Assembly (NCBI GenBank): GCA_009801015.1
Contig: VHZZ01033528.1
Location: 1 to 20,857 of the forward strand
Origin: Silene noctiflora
Lineage: Eukaryota; Streptophyta; Magnoliopsida; Caryophyllales; Caryophyllaceae
Length of the DNA: 20,857 nt
Direction of reading: 5' to 3'
Translations under genes and position numbers: made by a program
In this document: piece by piece, positions 1-10,541 of the stretch
Layout: every line of letters starts with the position of its first letter
How positions within the stretch are numbered: position 1 is the first letter of the stretch
Notes under the pieces: model-generated
What the model was told of the DNA's origin: nothing
The model's input: only the letters and a program-made list of their open reading frames with translations
The model's database searches: none

Positions 1-3000
1 AAAAAAAAAAGCGAATACAACCATCACAAACAGCCAATGAGATAACCAACAGAAATCGACCTTACAATTCTGTACAAAGTCTTAGTAAATTTCGGCATCT
101 ACGCCACAAGGGACCCTACTAAAAGAAGGGAGCCCCAGTGGTGGTATCTAGTTCAGGAGCCGTCATAACACAAGCCCATCCCAAAACAATCAATCAAACA
201 CTCCTTGAGATACGGAAAAGATCCACCGACTGAAGAGAGTAGGACTGCAAATGTGCCAAGCATCTAGGATAAGTCCTGGAACAGGTGGTGAAGTTCGCTA
301 CCTTATTTTAGTATTTTCATAGGGCAGAAAAAGGTGCCGGACCCTTATTTTCAAATCGATACTAAAAAACTTGGTAAAATGTTAATAATCAATATTATAC
401 TGACAAGGTCTCGCTTTCTTCTGCTGATACCTTGTTAAGAAGATATGACTTCGTTGTTCTGAGAGATGATAAAGATAAGAAAGAAGTAGAGAAAGCGCTT
501 TCCTCGTTACATAAGGACGGTTGCTTCTGCGATTGATGCAGCCTCAAAGACTATACTACTTTTCGTGTATATCACACTTGTTGAATATGGGACTGAAAGG
601 ACACTTACTTTGGGTATGTGGTTGATGAATTCCTTAGTAGTAGTTCTATTATACTATTATAAGCAAACTCTCACTAGCCAGTACTATGAATAAACTAAAG
701 AATGAAATAAGTTTGATGGAGCAAGCAGCGCCCCATCTCCAATTATATAATAAAGCTTTCAAACGCCCTACCCTTTCCGAGTGAGTCCGCTACCGTTAAT
801 CTCTTACTCTATAATACTGTTCCGGAACTACGTTACTCGCTAACGTTCCCTCTCCTTTAATAAACAAGCAGTAAGATCTTCAACTCAACGAAGAAAACTT
901 TACTACATGTGCTCCGTATGCCGCGTATGATACTTACTTAGGACTCTTTCCCCTGAATAGTACTGCTGTACCAGCCTTTCTCTGTCTCTTGGTATTGGAA
1001 AAAGGTAAGTGCAGCTTTGCTTTGATCTTAGTATTGGTGGAATTTTAATTGTAATAAAATAAAGTTATATAATTGTTGTGTTTGAAAAGCGGTACATTTC
1101 CTTTAAGACAAGAAATAGCTTTAGATGGACAAAGCCTTGTAATAGTGATATCGTAAGGAGCAGTTGACGTGTAACTTTTCACATTGAATTCAATTGGATA
1201 CAGGAAATAATTATTCGTCAAAGAAAGAGAGTCTTTAACTGGGTAGATGCCTAGAGAGCGCTCTACACCACAGGCTGCAAGTTAGTGTTGTTAATAGATG
1301 GTTTCATCAGATAGATAGAGAGAGATAAGGAAGAAGCTATAAGGCAGAACACTTGGTTGAGAAGTGGGTATCTTCTTTGATTAAAGCCGCCGGGGCTTGT
1401 GATCAAATAGGTGTTGTGTATTCCCAATAAACAATAAAGAAAGAAAGTGTAAAGTAATGAGTTTTGGCGATGAATGAGCAGCAAGCTCCCCGGTGGAAAG
1501 ACAACTTCCTAAGAGATCAATAGATAGATATAATGAGAGTGGTAAGGGTTTGGTACTTGCTAAAGCCGTCTTATTACCTCTAACATATAAAAACGACTAC
1601 CTTCGTTAGATGGGTTAGTATAGGGACTTGCGAACGGAGTTTTATACAAGCGAGTAGTGCTTTCGCGTGCTTCGTTAGACCTCAAAAAGAAATGTGATAA
1701 GAAATTGTAGTCCTGGTTTCACATGCCTCTTTCTTATAATTATAAAGGGACTCTATACTGGCACTCGCCAAAACTTCCAGAGGCTGGGTTTGTAATATGT
1801 TTTACAAAAAAGCAGTATTACTGGGACCGAGGGAAAGAAAGCAAGACTTCTTTTCCAATCAAAAGCTGCTCTATCTACTACATACTGTGCTACTTCTACA
1901 GGCTACAGCTGCTCACCTTATTTTCTATAAAGAAGAAAGCTTTTAGACTACTACTCGTCCCGGGTTGATACATTTGTATAAGAGAATGCTTCCCTTATAT
2001 TATGCTCACCCTTCTCTGCGATCATATACATACAGACATATACTTGTTTGACAACAGTACGAGAATTCGGCGATTAAGAATGAGTTTCAGTTACCCGCCC
2101 ATTGGCGCGACACTACTACCTTACCTCAGTTATTTGTCTCGGGAAATTGTTGCAAGCCAAGAATCTTAAGCTGCATTAGATCCTGTCACTTAGATTATCT
2201 TAAGTTTCTTATCTCTTATGATGCTTATGCCGCGCAATGATCAGGGACGAACCGCAGCTCTACTACCGAGCAGCTAAATAAAGAGTAGCCCAATCATTTC
2301 ATTTCTCGTTTCATGGAATTTCTCATATGGTAGGTAGGCTTGAATGAATAAACCTTATATAGAGGATAACTTGCTTTCCGCCCTATGCCTCTAATACTTT
2401 AGAAAGTCTCATAGCCGAGGGGCCTGATAACTCATAAGAAATTTTTTATAAGAAGCATTTTTTTCACTTGTTGGTTACCCGCATGTGAGCTCTCTTTCAG
2501 CGCCTTACTCTGCTTAGGTGAGATCGGCACTAGCCCTTGTAAATAGATAAAAAATTATGATGTAACCAAGAGGGTACCTCCGATACAGATGGAAAAGGCG
2601 GAGTCTACCTTTGGAGTGCGGGCATACCGTAGAAAGCTTTTTCTCAAGGAGTAGCGGGATTCCTCGTACAAGATAGTCGTCCGGTCGTATACTAATAAGT
2701 TAATGCGGAACGGAGGTGTACTTGTTTATGTTTTCTCTTACGATATTTTTTCATCCAAATAAGACGCCAAAAGACGCCTGATGTGGAGCTATTGAGTAAT
2801 ATGTTGGCGAATGAAGCCTTTAGATTATACTATAACAGGATGTTACAATCTATAAGTAGCTTCCAGTGGAGCATGTCATTCTTATTACTATGGGGACGGC
2901 TTGTTGTACTTCTTTAGCGGATATGGGATGGTTAGGGCATATGCATTCTGCTTCTTTAAAGATAATGGCATGGCTGCTATAAGATTGTACCCTTTGGGCG

Positions 3001-4000
3001 AGACTTAGTCTTTTCCATAATTGAAATGTTTCCACGGATAAGAACAGGCAAGTCGTCATATAGTGTTAGTGAGGTTCTAGTTTTACTTTACCTATAAATC
3101 CTTTAGCCCTTAATATGGGGGTTTACTAGATAGACAATTACAGGGTATTTATAGATCAAACCTTTTTCTATTATAAGATAGAGCTCCATAGTCCTCTAAA
3201 GAAAAGGAAACGGCTTCATTTGGAACTAGTGGAACAACTGCCGCTTACTGTGAGTTCTTAAACAGTTGCGTTCTTCGCTTCGTCTACGACTGCTGCTTAC
3301 ATAGGAATAGGTAAAGTGGCTTAGTTTGCTTCAACAGCTGCAAAGCATAAGCAGCGGATAGAGCCTATCAATACAAAATACAAACAAGAGGCAGCCACTT
3401 AAACAGCTCCTTACACGTTCCAAGAGTAAGTGTTCTAGCTACGTATACAGTAGATAAAGGACTTTACGTGTACGAAATGCCTTGTCTGACTACATTATAG
3501 GGTGCTCAAGAACTTGTGTTCGAAGAAGGAGTGAAGCTCCGGAACGAGTAGTGAGAGCATGCAGTGAGTATGTTGGTAGAGTAATAAGTAGCCCCTTTTC
3601 CACTGCAGGAACTTCGATGTCCGTCTTAGTAAGTATAGGTCCGATGATACCGCATTACCACTTACATCCGCTTTAACCGAATCTCCTTTCTTATATTAGA
3701 ACGGACTTATATGTCTATGCATGTTCCCTAGACTGCTTCTTCTACTATAGGAAAAGAAGTGCACTTCACCCGTATCAAATAAACATGAGAGGAAGTTCCA
3801 GCTCAATGAGTTCCGGTTAGAGAATATAGGTCCAGGACTGGGCGTTACAATATATCTAGAGCTTATCCTATCTAACGTTGCTTAAGCGTGCTTTTAGAAG
3901 AGCTTTTAATGCAATTTCTATTGTTAATTACTTATGTCTTATATAATAAAAATATAGATCCATAAGATTGGAAGCTTCTTTGGGATATACAGCCCCAAGA
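1..4000. other. Noncoding, AT-rich intergenic DNA
   Basis: No gene is recognised on either strand. Frames are broken often, and the longest ATG-initiated frame is 81 codons (1723-1968, plus); it resembles no family I know and is within chance expectation. A 54-codon stretch without an ATG, ending at the TGA at 533-535 on the plus strand, has a charged protein-like composition but no recognisable motif. A 60-codon stretch without an ATG, ending near 2240 on the plus strand, is similar. Small elements seen are the palindrome gttccggaac at 819-828 and a 10-bp imperfect direct repeat (aagacgccaa) at 2761-2778. The sequence opens with a run of ten A. Confidence 0.6.
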
Positions 4001-7000
4001 GACGGACCCTTCTACAAAACACCATAGGAAGAAAGGGGGAAAACAGGTATAGCGTGAGCAGACCCATAAACAGCTGCAGAGGGTCCTGTAGAAATAGGCG
4101 GCGGAAAAGCAGAGCAATTAGTAGCTATCAGATAACAACAATCAGTTAAAAGATCAAGGCAGAAAGTAAACATTTAGTGCGAGACAGACACTAAGCACCA
4201 AACAGGTGTAGTTCCGGAGCGCGTTAGGCAAGAGACGTTAGCAAACAGAAGTTAGAGAAAGATGCTCTATAATAAGGGAGGGGATAGAACCCCATTTACA
4301 ATACAGCTAAAAATACATCTCTAGTTCAAGAGAAATCCACGGGTCCAACTCATGGGGCATCTCTCGATACATCGGCTTAAGGGGCATCCCCTACTGCTTT
4401 GTCTGCTAACAACCCACTCGTCCCAAGTATTCCTCTCGTTTCTTCGACCATTAACTTAGACTTCAAGGATTATTATCTAATTATACCCGAAATTCCTTAC
4501 TATCCTAGTGGGGTCACTGCTCACTAATCATAAGAAAAATTAATGCGTAAGTAAGATAGGCTTTATCTGTAATAAGATAAGTAAGAAGCTAACACAATAA
4601 AGGCGAAGACTTGTCACTAATCTTCTTCAAGCACATAAACTCGGGAGATTCCAAGAACTAAGCAGCTAATTAGCAAGTAATTACAAGAGTATGGAATTAT
4701 TACTAAGTAGACAGAGGTCCACATAAACATAAGATACAGCGGCATTCGCCTTTTAAGCACCATTTTAAAGACTAATTTAAATCTAGGATTTTTAATCTAT
4801 AAACGACTAAATAAGTAAGATTATGAGAGTCTAATTATAGGGTTTACTTGCCCCACCTAGCCCCAGTAGCCTTTATAGTGTAGTAGTGTGTAGTGGGCGA
4901 AAAAAGCTTACAAATGGGTATAAAGCAGGGGTTTATTATAAAGTGTGGCTACAAGATTCGTTTAAGACGGGAAATACGTTGGCTGAAAAATTCGCATTGA
5001 AGTTTCTTCTTGCTATTCTAAGTCGAACATTCCTAGGTGAGTTGATGTTGTTATACTCGAGATATGAGTTTCATTCACGATGCTTACGAGACACGGGCCT
5101 GTTAACTTGCTCACAAGTTATACGTCAGATTCTTGTATTACCTTTGCTCCTTTCTAACTCTAACCTAAAGTCTGAAAAGCACCCGTGTAATAATAATACC
5201 AAGCAAGAGGACTTTTTGTTGTAGCTCATGGGGCTTCCATATCCTGCGCATCTTCTTCCTAATAAAGATTTATATCTGATGAACTACAAAGTTCCTTTCG
5301 GTGCATGAACAGAGGACACGAATTGGAGTCGTCCAGTGGGTGAAGAACAGGCTCTTACTTAAAGCTTTTATACCTTAAATTAAAGCAATGCCCTTTCGCG
5401 GCGAGAGAGTTTAAATATACCATTCTTGCAAATAAATTGTCAAAAAAGTGGCACACGGCAAGGAATTGAAGAATTTAGTAGTTACTTTTGGCACGAATGG
5501 ATTTCGAAGTTGAGATTCCCATCGCTCCGTCAACCACGTCTCTTTCAGCGTAAGCATCCGCATCAATTACTTGTGAAAGACTAAAGCCAAATACGAGACG
5601 GAGCATTTCGGGTGAAAAATACGGACGTAAGGCTAAGGCTAAGGGCGGAAGTGCGCTGGTTTGCCTGACCTTGATCCTTTGTTTTAAGATTGGAATGTAA
5701 AGTAGGCACCGCTTTTCAAAAGAAGGGATAGCACCAGTCTCGCCTTTCACTTTTAAAGCATGCATGCGAATCTTCGTCCCCTGTCCATTGCCACTGTAGC
5801 AGTAGCACGTGTGCTTGCTGGTCGGAACGAAGGGGAGTCTTTCTTTCCTTCTCCGGCTGACTAATGTATAGTGTATTAATCTCCGGGCAGCCCCGGCCTA
5901 CCCTCTTGATTGAGATTCATATAAAACAATAACATATTAAAAAAATGCCTTACTAGACTCGACTAATCAGGAGAAGAAGAGCAACTCGAAATAAGCGTTT
6001 TATCTGGGCAATAGGGGTAAGTAAAGAACTCAAAACGCTGTTCTCGGGAAAACTTACTTTCTTTACTTGAATAAGGCATGTTTGTTGTTTTAATTTCTCA
6101 AAGCAAGACTCTTGTTGTCACAGGACTCTTATAGGTAAAATTAGGAGTACTTCCTTGTGTTCGCAGCGAGAAGAATATTCAATAAGTATCATCCATATAT
6201 AATATACGAGAGTAGAATAGAAGCGCATGGCTATTTCTGACTAACGTCCCTAAGCGGATCTTTCCATGTCACCCGGGATCCTTACTAACTAAGCTTTTTT
6301 GGTGTCACCATCTCGAAATATATCCCTTGTAAATCTTGTTGCGTGCGCCAGTCCGTCCTCTTGTTCTGTAGAAGGCAATGCTAGCATATATTATATCTTA
6401 GCACGAATTAATGAATTAAATTCTAATGCCGGTGTATTCTTATAAGAGGGATCTCCTCGAACCAACCGAAGAGGATCCATAAAGAGGAGCATCCTTTGCT
6501 TATTATAACTATATGCGCCTGACAAGTAAGTATCTGGCCTAGTGATCCCATCCACTACATTCCATTACACTACCCGTTTAATCACCACTGCTTAAGTATC
6601 TTTTCCGCGCCTTTTCATTTCATAATATGTGGGACATTCCACAGCTCTTCTTTCAGGCTTGCCATAGATATAGTTATTCTGATGTCCTTTCCAACGTGTC
6701 ATTTGCACCTTCTACTCCGGATAGAGAACTCTTAGAACCAGTAGCGGCTGGCTCTTTGTTGATGAATAAGAGGAACAACTCCTGTCATTTAGCTAGGTTT
6801 CACCGAAAGCAGGTTGAAGACGAGAGGGTAATGCTAACGAGACATCATATAATGATGCTATGCTATATAGCAGTACGTCTGTAGTAGTGAGAAACCTGCT
6901 TATGGGGCACCTCTTTCCCATAGTAATGCTCCCGTTTCTCCTAGTGAATTCCTGTGATATATATGACGTGAGGGCTGCTCGCTCGAGCTTTGCCTCTTGT

Positions 7001-8762
7001 GCGCTTTGCCGCGTATATATATAAGGTTTATTTTAGTATGCGGTTGACCCGCTAGTTTGCTTGCTTAGTAGCTTTTTTTCACCTGTTTTGATTCCTCGGC
7101 CCGTTGTGGGTCTTTACTATGCTCCTGGAATTTGACCTTGTGGTCGTTCCTTGTTACTATACTAAGTAAGGCTTATTATCCTTTTACTGCGTATATGCGC
7201 TTTGCTTCTTGATGAAAATGAATAAGGCCTTTCCTGTTAATGAGTCAGAATAATCTCTCTTATATAAAGCTGTACTACAGCCGCTTTGAATAGAAGAGGA
7301 CCTCTAGCTAGTGGGTCCTGCTATTAGAGTGGGGTGGAGCTACTCAACGGGGTATCCTTCTCGTCTTAGGATAGGGGAAGGCAAGACTATGCTGGTGAGC
7401 CGCCCATCTGAGCATCCTCCTGTGATTGAGGCTCGTTCCTCTTTTAAATAGCTACTCGCCCCGCATTGTGTTATTGCTACTAGAGTCTTGTTTACTATAG
7501 TATTGTTACTTGGAAAAAAGATAATAGGAAAGTCTACCTCGACCAGTACCAGAGGCAGGACCAGCCAGAGGGAATGGATCGGAATGAAAGACAGCTGCTG
7601 CCAAGGCTCAGACCTCTATAGCTAGAACTACCAAAGCAATGCCAAGCGAGCGAATAAAAAGGAAAAAACTAATATAAGATGGCACGGGGCGAGAAAGGTT
7701 GGATGAATCTAATCAAAAATACGTGGTCTATTAAAAGCAAATCAAAAAGAAAACAAAAGGTAGAAAGAAAAGCGCTCTGGTGGGATCCTCACAGACAGAA
7801 AAAGATTGCAGTCAGTTTAATAATGATCGATTGACATTCTTTCTTCGGTCCGAACTAAGGAATCCCTGAGACATGATGCAAATAAGACTCTATCCGAGAG
7901 TTTTCAGTTTTTACTCTTCCTATCTAATGACAAATAAATTCTTGAGAAAAAAGAGAGCTTTTGCCGAATGAAATGAAATTGGAAGATGCGCCTTTGATAC
8001 TCAAAACCAAAGAATCTTAATCTAAGATTAATGTAAGAGGATAAATCTTTCTCACTCCTTAGCCGAAAAGGGATGTGTCCATGAAAGTAAGTAGAAGATA
8101 ATTGATTGGATAGTAGAGGCGTGGAAAGACCTCTTTTTCCATATTTAGATTTCGTACCTTATGTGATGTGATATAATTCTCACCTTCACGAGCTTCATCT
8201 GAGTCTGGTTCTGGTCCAAGGATAGGTAGTAGGTAACTACCGATGGTCTATCAAGGTAGTAAGGTGGTGAAGTCTTATCCATAATCAAGAGTCTTGTACT
8301 AGGCTTTGGGATTAGCCTCTCGTTTTGGGGTTTGGCTTTGTCAGTCTTAAGAAGGCTATCTTCCCATTCCGGGCAACTTGCTCGCTACATATTCTCCGAC
8401 CGCTTTGCTGCATCCATCATACCAGGAAGATCCTTAAACTAGACTTGCGTCACCGGCTCCATCACTGGATTCTCCAGCTGCTGGTTAGACGCCTCTGGTT
8501 TCAGTATATACAGCTATGATGGTTATGTCCACCCCTTTACGCGCGGAGCCCTGCTTTTGAACGTACATAGGAGCGAAACCCCCCTGCACAGTGAGTCTAT
8601 TCTTCTAATCTAAAAGCGGGGTTTGAAACCTTAGCACAGCAGGGTGTTTACACAGATCCCTGGATGAATGCATATTTCGTGAGCGTATAACGGCAGACTC
8701 TATAAAGAAAAGTCCCTCGGAAAGGAATTCTTTTAGTTGTTGCGTGAGCTGACTCCAGTCCA
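4001..8762. other. Noncoding intergenic DNA left of the plastid insert
   Basis: I recognise no gene here. The longest stop-free frames are 4886-5224 (plus), 5475-5765 (minus, 96 codons from an ATG) and 6627-6884 (plus, 85 codons from an ATG). The first begins only at GTG, and its first in-frame ATG lies about half way along, so it is a poor gene candidate. The other two have no domain or motif I can name and no neighbouring gene to give context. In the plastid, rps14 and psaB lie beyond trnfM on this side. I looked for both in the last few hundred bases before 8763 and saw no convincing similarity, so the plastid insert probably ends at or close to the tRNA remnant. Confidence 0.55.
6843..6872. 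repeat. Two adjacent palindromes
   Basis: CATCAT and ATGATG are separated by three bases (6843-6857). Three bases later comes the perfect 12-bp palindrome tgctatatagca (6861-6872). Both could form small hairpins or cruciforms. No gene flanks them, so no terminator role can be assigned. Confidence 0.5.
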
Positions 8763-8839
8763 GCAATGATATCAGCTACCCACTTTCGTAAGGAATGAAC
8801 CTTGAGGTCACAGCACGGGTTCTAATCCTGTACATTGCA
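8763..8839 (+). pseudogene. trnfM-CAU: Decayed plastid-type initiator tRNA-fMet (CAU)
   Basis: The 3' half matches plastid trnfM. An anticodon-arm remnant AAGG ... AACCTTGAGGTCA is followed by the T arm, with stem ACGGG/CCTGT around the loop TTCTAAT (8815-8831). The plastid gene reads CACGGGTTCAAATCCTGT here, so the loop differs by one base. Three extra bases (cag) sit before the T stem. The anticodon loop has decayed to AATGAA, so CAU is lost, and the D arm no longer folds. The outer ends still pair over six bases (GCAATG at 8763-8768 with CATTGC at 8833-8838), followed by discriminator A8839, although these bases differ from the plastid acceptor stem. It cannot act as an initiator tRNA. Its place and strand next to psbC fit plastid order. 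Confidence 0.7.
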
Positions 8840-8857
8840 TTTCTCGTCTCAATTAAT

Positions 8858-9763
8858 TCACTTAATGGGGTCATCGAAAAAGAGATTCAAAATCACGATC
8901 AATTCCTCTTTCAAATCCTGTTGCAGCTGCACGAGCCCTGTAAGCATGCCACAAATGCATAAAAAAAAAAGAAAGAGAAGGGAAAGGGGGCATGAGGCAT
9001 CCTTATATTACAGGCCGCCGTTCTTGCCTAAGTCAGAGGATTTTCTGTTTCAACTCAAGTCCAAACCGTTTGGGCGGATCCCACGTTAGCGCCAAGACGT
9101 TGGTCTCTAACTAAGGAAGCAAATACTTGGGCTTCGCGCCTCTGGTATAGTGGGTATACTAAGATGGGCTGTCTTATTGAACGCAACAAGCAATTAAAAA
9201 AAAAGAACTTTCTCCCGACCAGCCTTAACAAGTACGATTAATCCGGAGCCCAGGTATCATACCCAAAAAGGGAGAGCTTTGAATACTATAGGAAAAGCGC
9301 CTATACCTAAGAAGAATCGGAGAATGCCTAAAACTGCGGGCATTCTCTTGCTATCTTTCCACACAAACCCAAAGAATAGAAAGGCTTATTCAAGTCAAGA
9401 GTTTCGGGGCCCAAAAGTGCATGATCAAGACCTCCAAAGCCCAAGATTGTCGAATAAATGTGGTTAACTACTCCGGATAGTCTGGAGGAAAGAAAGGGCT
9501 CTATAACCTCTCCACCTGGGCCTCTCCCAGCAGCTAGGTAGGGCAAGCAGTCCCTTTGCTCATAAATTTTTCTGGTACAAAAGGGGCCAAGATTCATTTC
9601 TCCTCTCCAGAAGATTCCTAATTCGGGGGCATACATAGTCTACATGAGCTCCAAGTTGTGTTTACTGAGAAGACAAGCGTTACCGGCTCAACAAGTGAAA
9701 CCAGTGCTTTCCCGGTCACGACCTATAAAGCTTGCTGGCCGTCCCATTAGAGAGCGTTTCCCC
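8858..9763 (-). pseudogene. psbC: psbC pseudogene (photosystem II CP43), plastid-derived
   Basis: psbC encodes CP43, a chlorophyll-binding inner antenna protein of photosystem II in the thylakoid membrane. The match runs from the start to the stop. The GTG start is now GGG (9761-9763), followed by GAAACGCTC. Recognisable pieces include GPGGEVI (9502-9522), ILGFGGLDHALLGPETLD (9394-9447), LVRDQRLGANVGSAQ (9070-9114) and, near the C-terminus, [23 protein letters not shown]. The stop TGA is at 8858-8860. The copy is about 906 bp against roughly 1390 bp for the intact gene. A conserved Trp codon has become TGA (9688-9690), and a one-base insertion shifts the frame near 9630. Three blocks are missing: roughly DTWAPG to ALVWSGE, GSAQ to NGLDL, and the stretch before GHLWHA. 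Poly-T tracts of 9-10 bases have replaced some of it. Open frames within it on either strand, such as 9328-9636 minus, are remnants and not new genes. Confidence 0.95.
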
Positions 9764-9885
9764 GGGGTAGAACCCCCTTGGGAAATAGAATAAAAAGACG
9801 CCTTTTTCTGGGAAACGAAGCCTAGTAATTGAGCACGTAGATTCAAGACAGACCTTTTACTATTGACATGCTCGCCAACACATTC
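9747..9885 (-). pseudogene. psbD: psbD 3'-end pseudogene (photosystem II D2), plastid-derived
   Basis: psbD encodes the D2 reaction-centre protein of photosystem II. Only its 3' end is present, overlapping the psbC start as it does in plastids. The stop TAA is at 9747-9749 and is preceded by codons for NAL; the plastid C-terminus is RGNAL. Further upstream on the minus strand, AGGTCTGTCTTGAATCTACG and then CTTCGTTTCCCAG match the plastid codons for VGLALNLRAYDFVSQE. About 45 codons between FVSQE and the final IFPEEV are missing or replaced. Similarity becomes untraceable above about 9880. The overlapping psbD/psbC ends confirm that this is one continuous plastid fragment and not two separate insertions. 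Confidence 0.82.
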
Positions 9886-10505
9886 AACCTTTCTGAGGGC
9901 TAGTCTTTTCTTCTACTTATGCTGTTGCTGTAATTGATGTAGCGCCTGTGCTTGAACCACACCCTCTACCTTATTCTTTAATTAATATGCGATGTGATCC
10001 TGTAACCTACTTCATCAACATCAGAAAGATCATCAGGGTAGGCTTCAATTCAAAAGAAGTGCGCTTTTTCAAAAGGCAAAAGAAAGGTCACAAATGGCAA
10101 CTGGAACGGGCGTAGGAGCTTTCTAATTTAAAAGTTAAAAGAAGGAGACGTTAACTAAAGCTGGAACTTAAGAAAGTATGCTTTCTCAGCTTGGAAAGAT
10201 TGAGAAGTTCATCCCAAATTTGTGGATTTTGTCTTGGAAGAGCAGAGCCCAAGTCCCACTTTAGACTCATATTCATCAAAAGGAGGACGTGCACATGCTT
10301 CAAACAAAACCTCTGTATAAGACGTAAATGAAACTTAAGAACTCTTTCTCATGCAAGAATTTCTTCACCCCGAATTTAAATCCGCAACAGAGACTCTTTA
10401 CTAAGACCCGAGTTGATACTCAGTTGGTTTTCTATTTCTATTGACCAGAGGCTTACCAAGGGGTCGGCCGCCGCATAAACTGCCCTGTACTTCTATCGTA
10501 TCGCT

Positions 10506-10541
10506 GCTCACTCTCTTACTAGAGTAAGGGAGCAATTGAGC
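10506..10541. repeat. Interrupted inverted repeat / hairpin
   Basis: GCTCA plus CTCTCTTACT (10506-10520) pairs with AGTAAGGGAG (10523-10532) and, after a four-base bulge, with TGAGC (10537-10541). The inner stem has ten pairs including one G-T wobble, with a two-base nominal loop. It is a strong small hairpin. Transcript 3' ends in plant mitochondria are often stabilised by stem-loops, but no gene lies directly upstream on either strand. Confidence 0.55.

Larger units (their letters stand above)
8763..9885. other. Plastid-derived DNA insert (psbD-psbC-trnfM region)
   Basis: This stretch is collinear with the land-plant plastid segment psbD, psbC ... trnfM-CAU. psbD and psbC read on the minus strand and the tRNA remnant on the plus strand, exactly their relative orientation in plastids. 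Plastids normally have trnS-UGA, psbZ and trnG between psbC and trnfM; here only 18 bp remain (8840-8857). All the members are broken, so the transfer is old. The right edge lies in the psbD 3' region, where similarity fades around 9880. The left edge is the tRNA remnant. The identification rests on matching the sequence to remembered plastid genes, not on a database search. The host is most likely a mitochondrial genome, where such insertions are frequent; a nuclear location is the alternative. Confidence 0.88.

Noticed and set aside
4262..4310. tRNA T-arm-like ggggttctatcccc on the minus strand
   Set aside because: The stem-loop is present, but no acceptor pairing or anticodon arm is found at the right spacing.
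4886..5224. 112-codon plus-strand frame as a membrane protein gene
   Set aside because: It begins at GTG with no ATG until about half way. The two hydrophobic stretches match no family I know, and no gene context supports it.
5943..6083. Long fold-back (tgcctta ... taaggca with inner aagtaaag / ctttactt)
   Set aside because: Only short separated blocks pair and the intervening sequence does not. It lacks intron domain V or other diagnostic features.
8281..8560. Possible psaB or rps14 remnant expected next to trnfM in plastid order
   Set aside because: Comparison with remembered psaB, psaA and rps14 sequence gave no convincing run of matches on the plus strand.
8835..9089. Plus-strand open frame
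   Set aside because: It is antisense to the psbC remnant, starts at TTG within the trnfM acceptor stem, and contains a poly-Lys run from the A tract.
9328..9636. 102-codon minus-strand open frame as an independent gene
   Set aside because: Its translation follows CP43 (GPGGEVI, FGG.DHALLGPETL) in the psbC frame, so it is a surviving piece of the psbC pseudogene.
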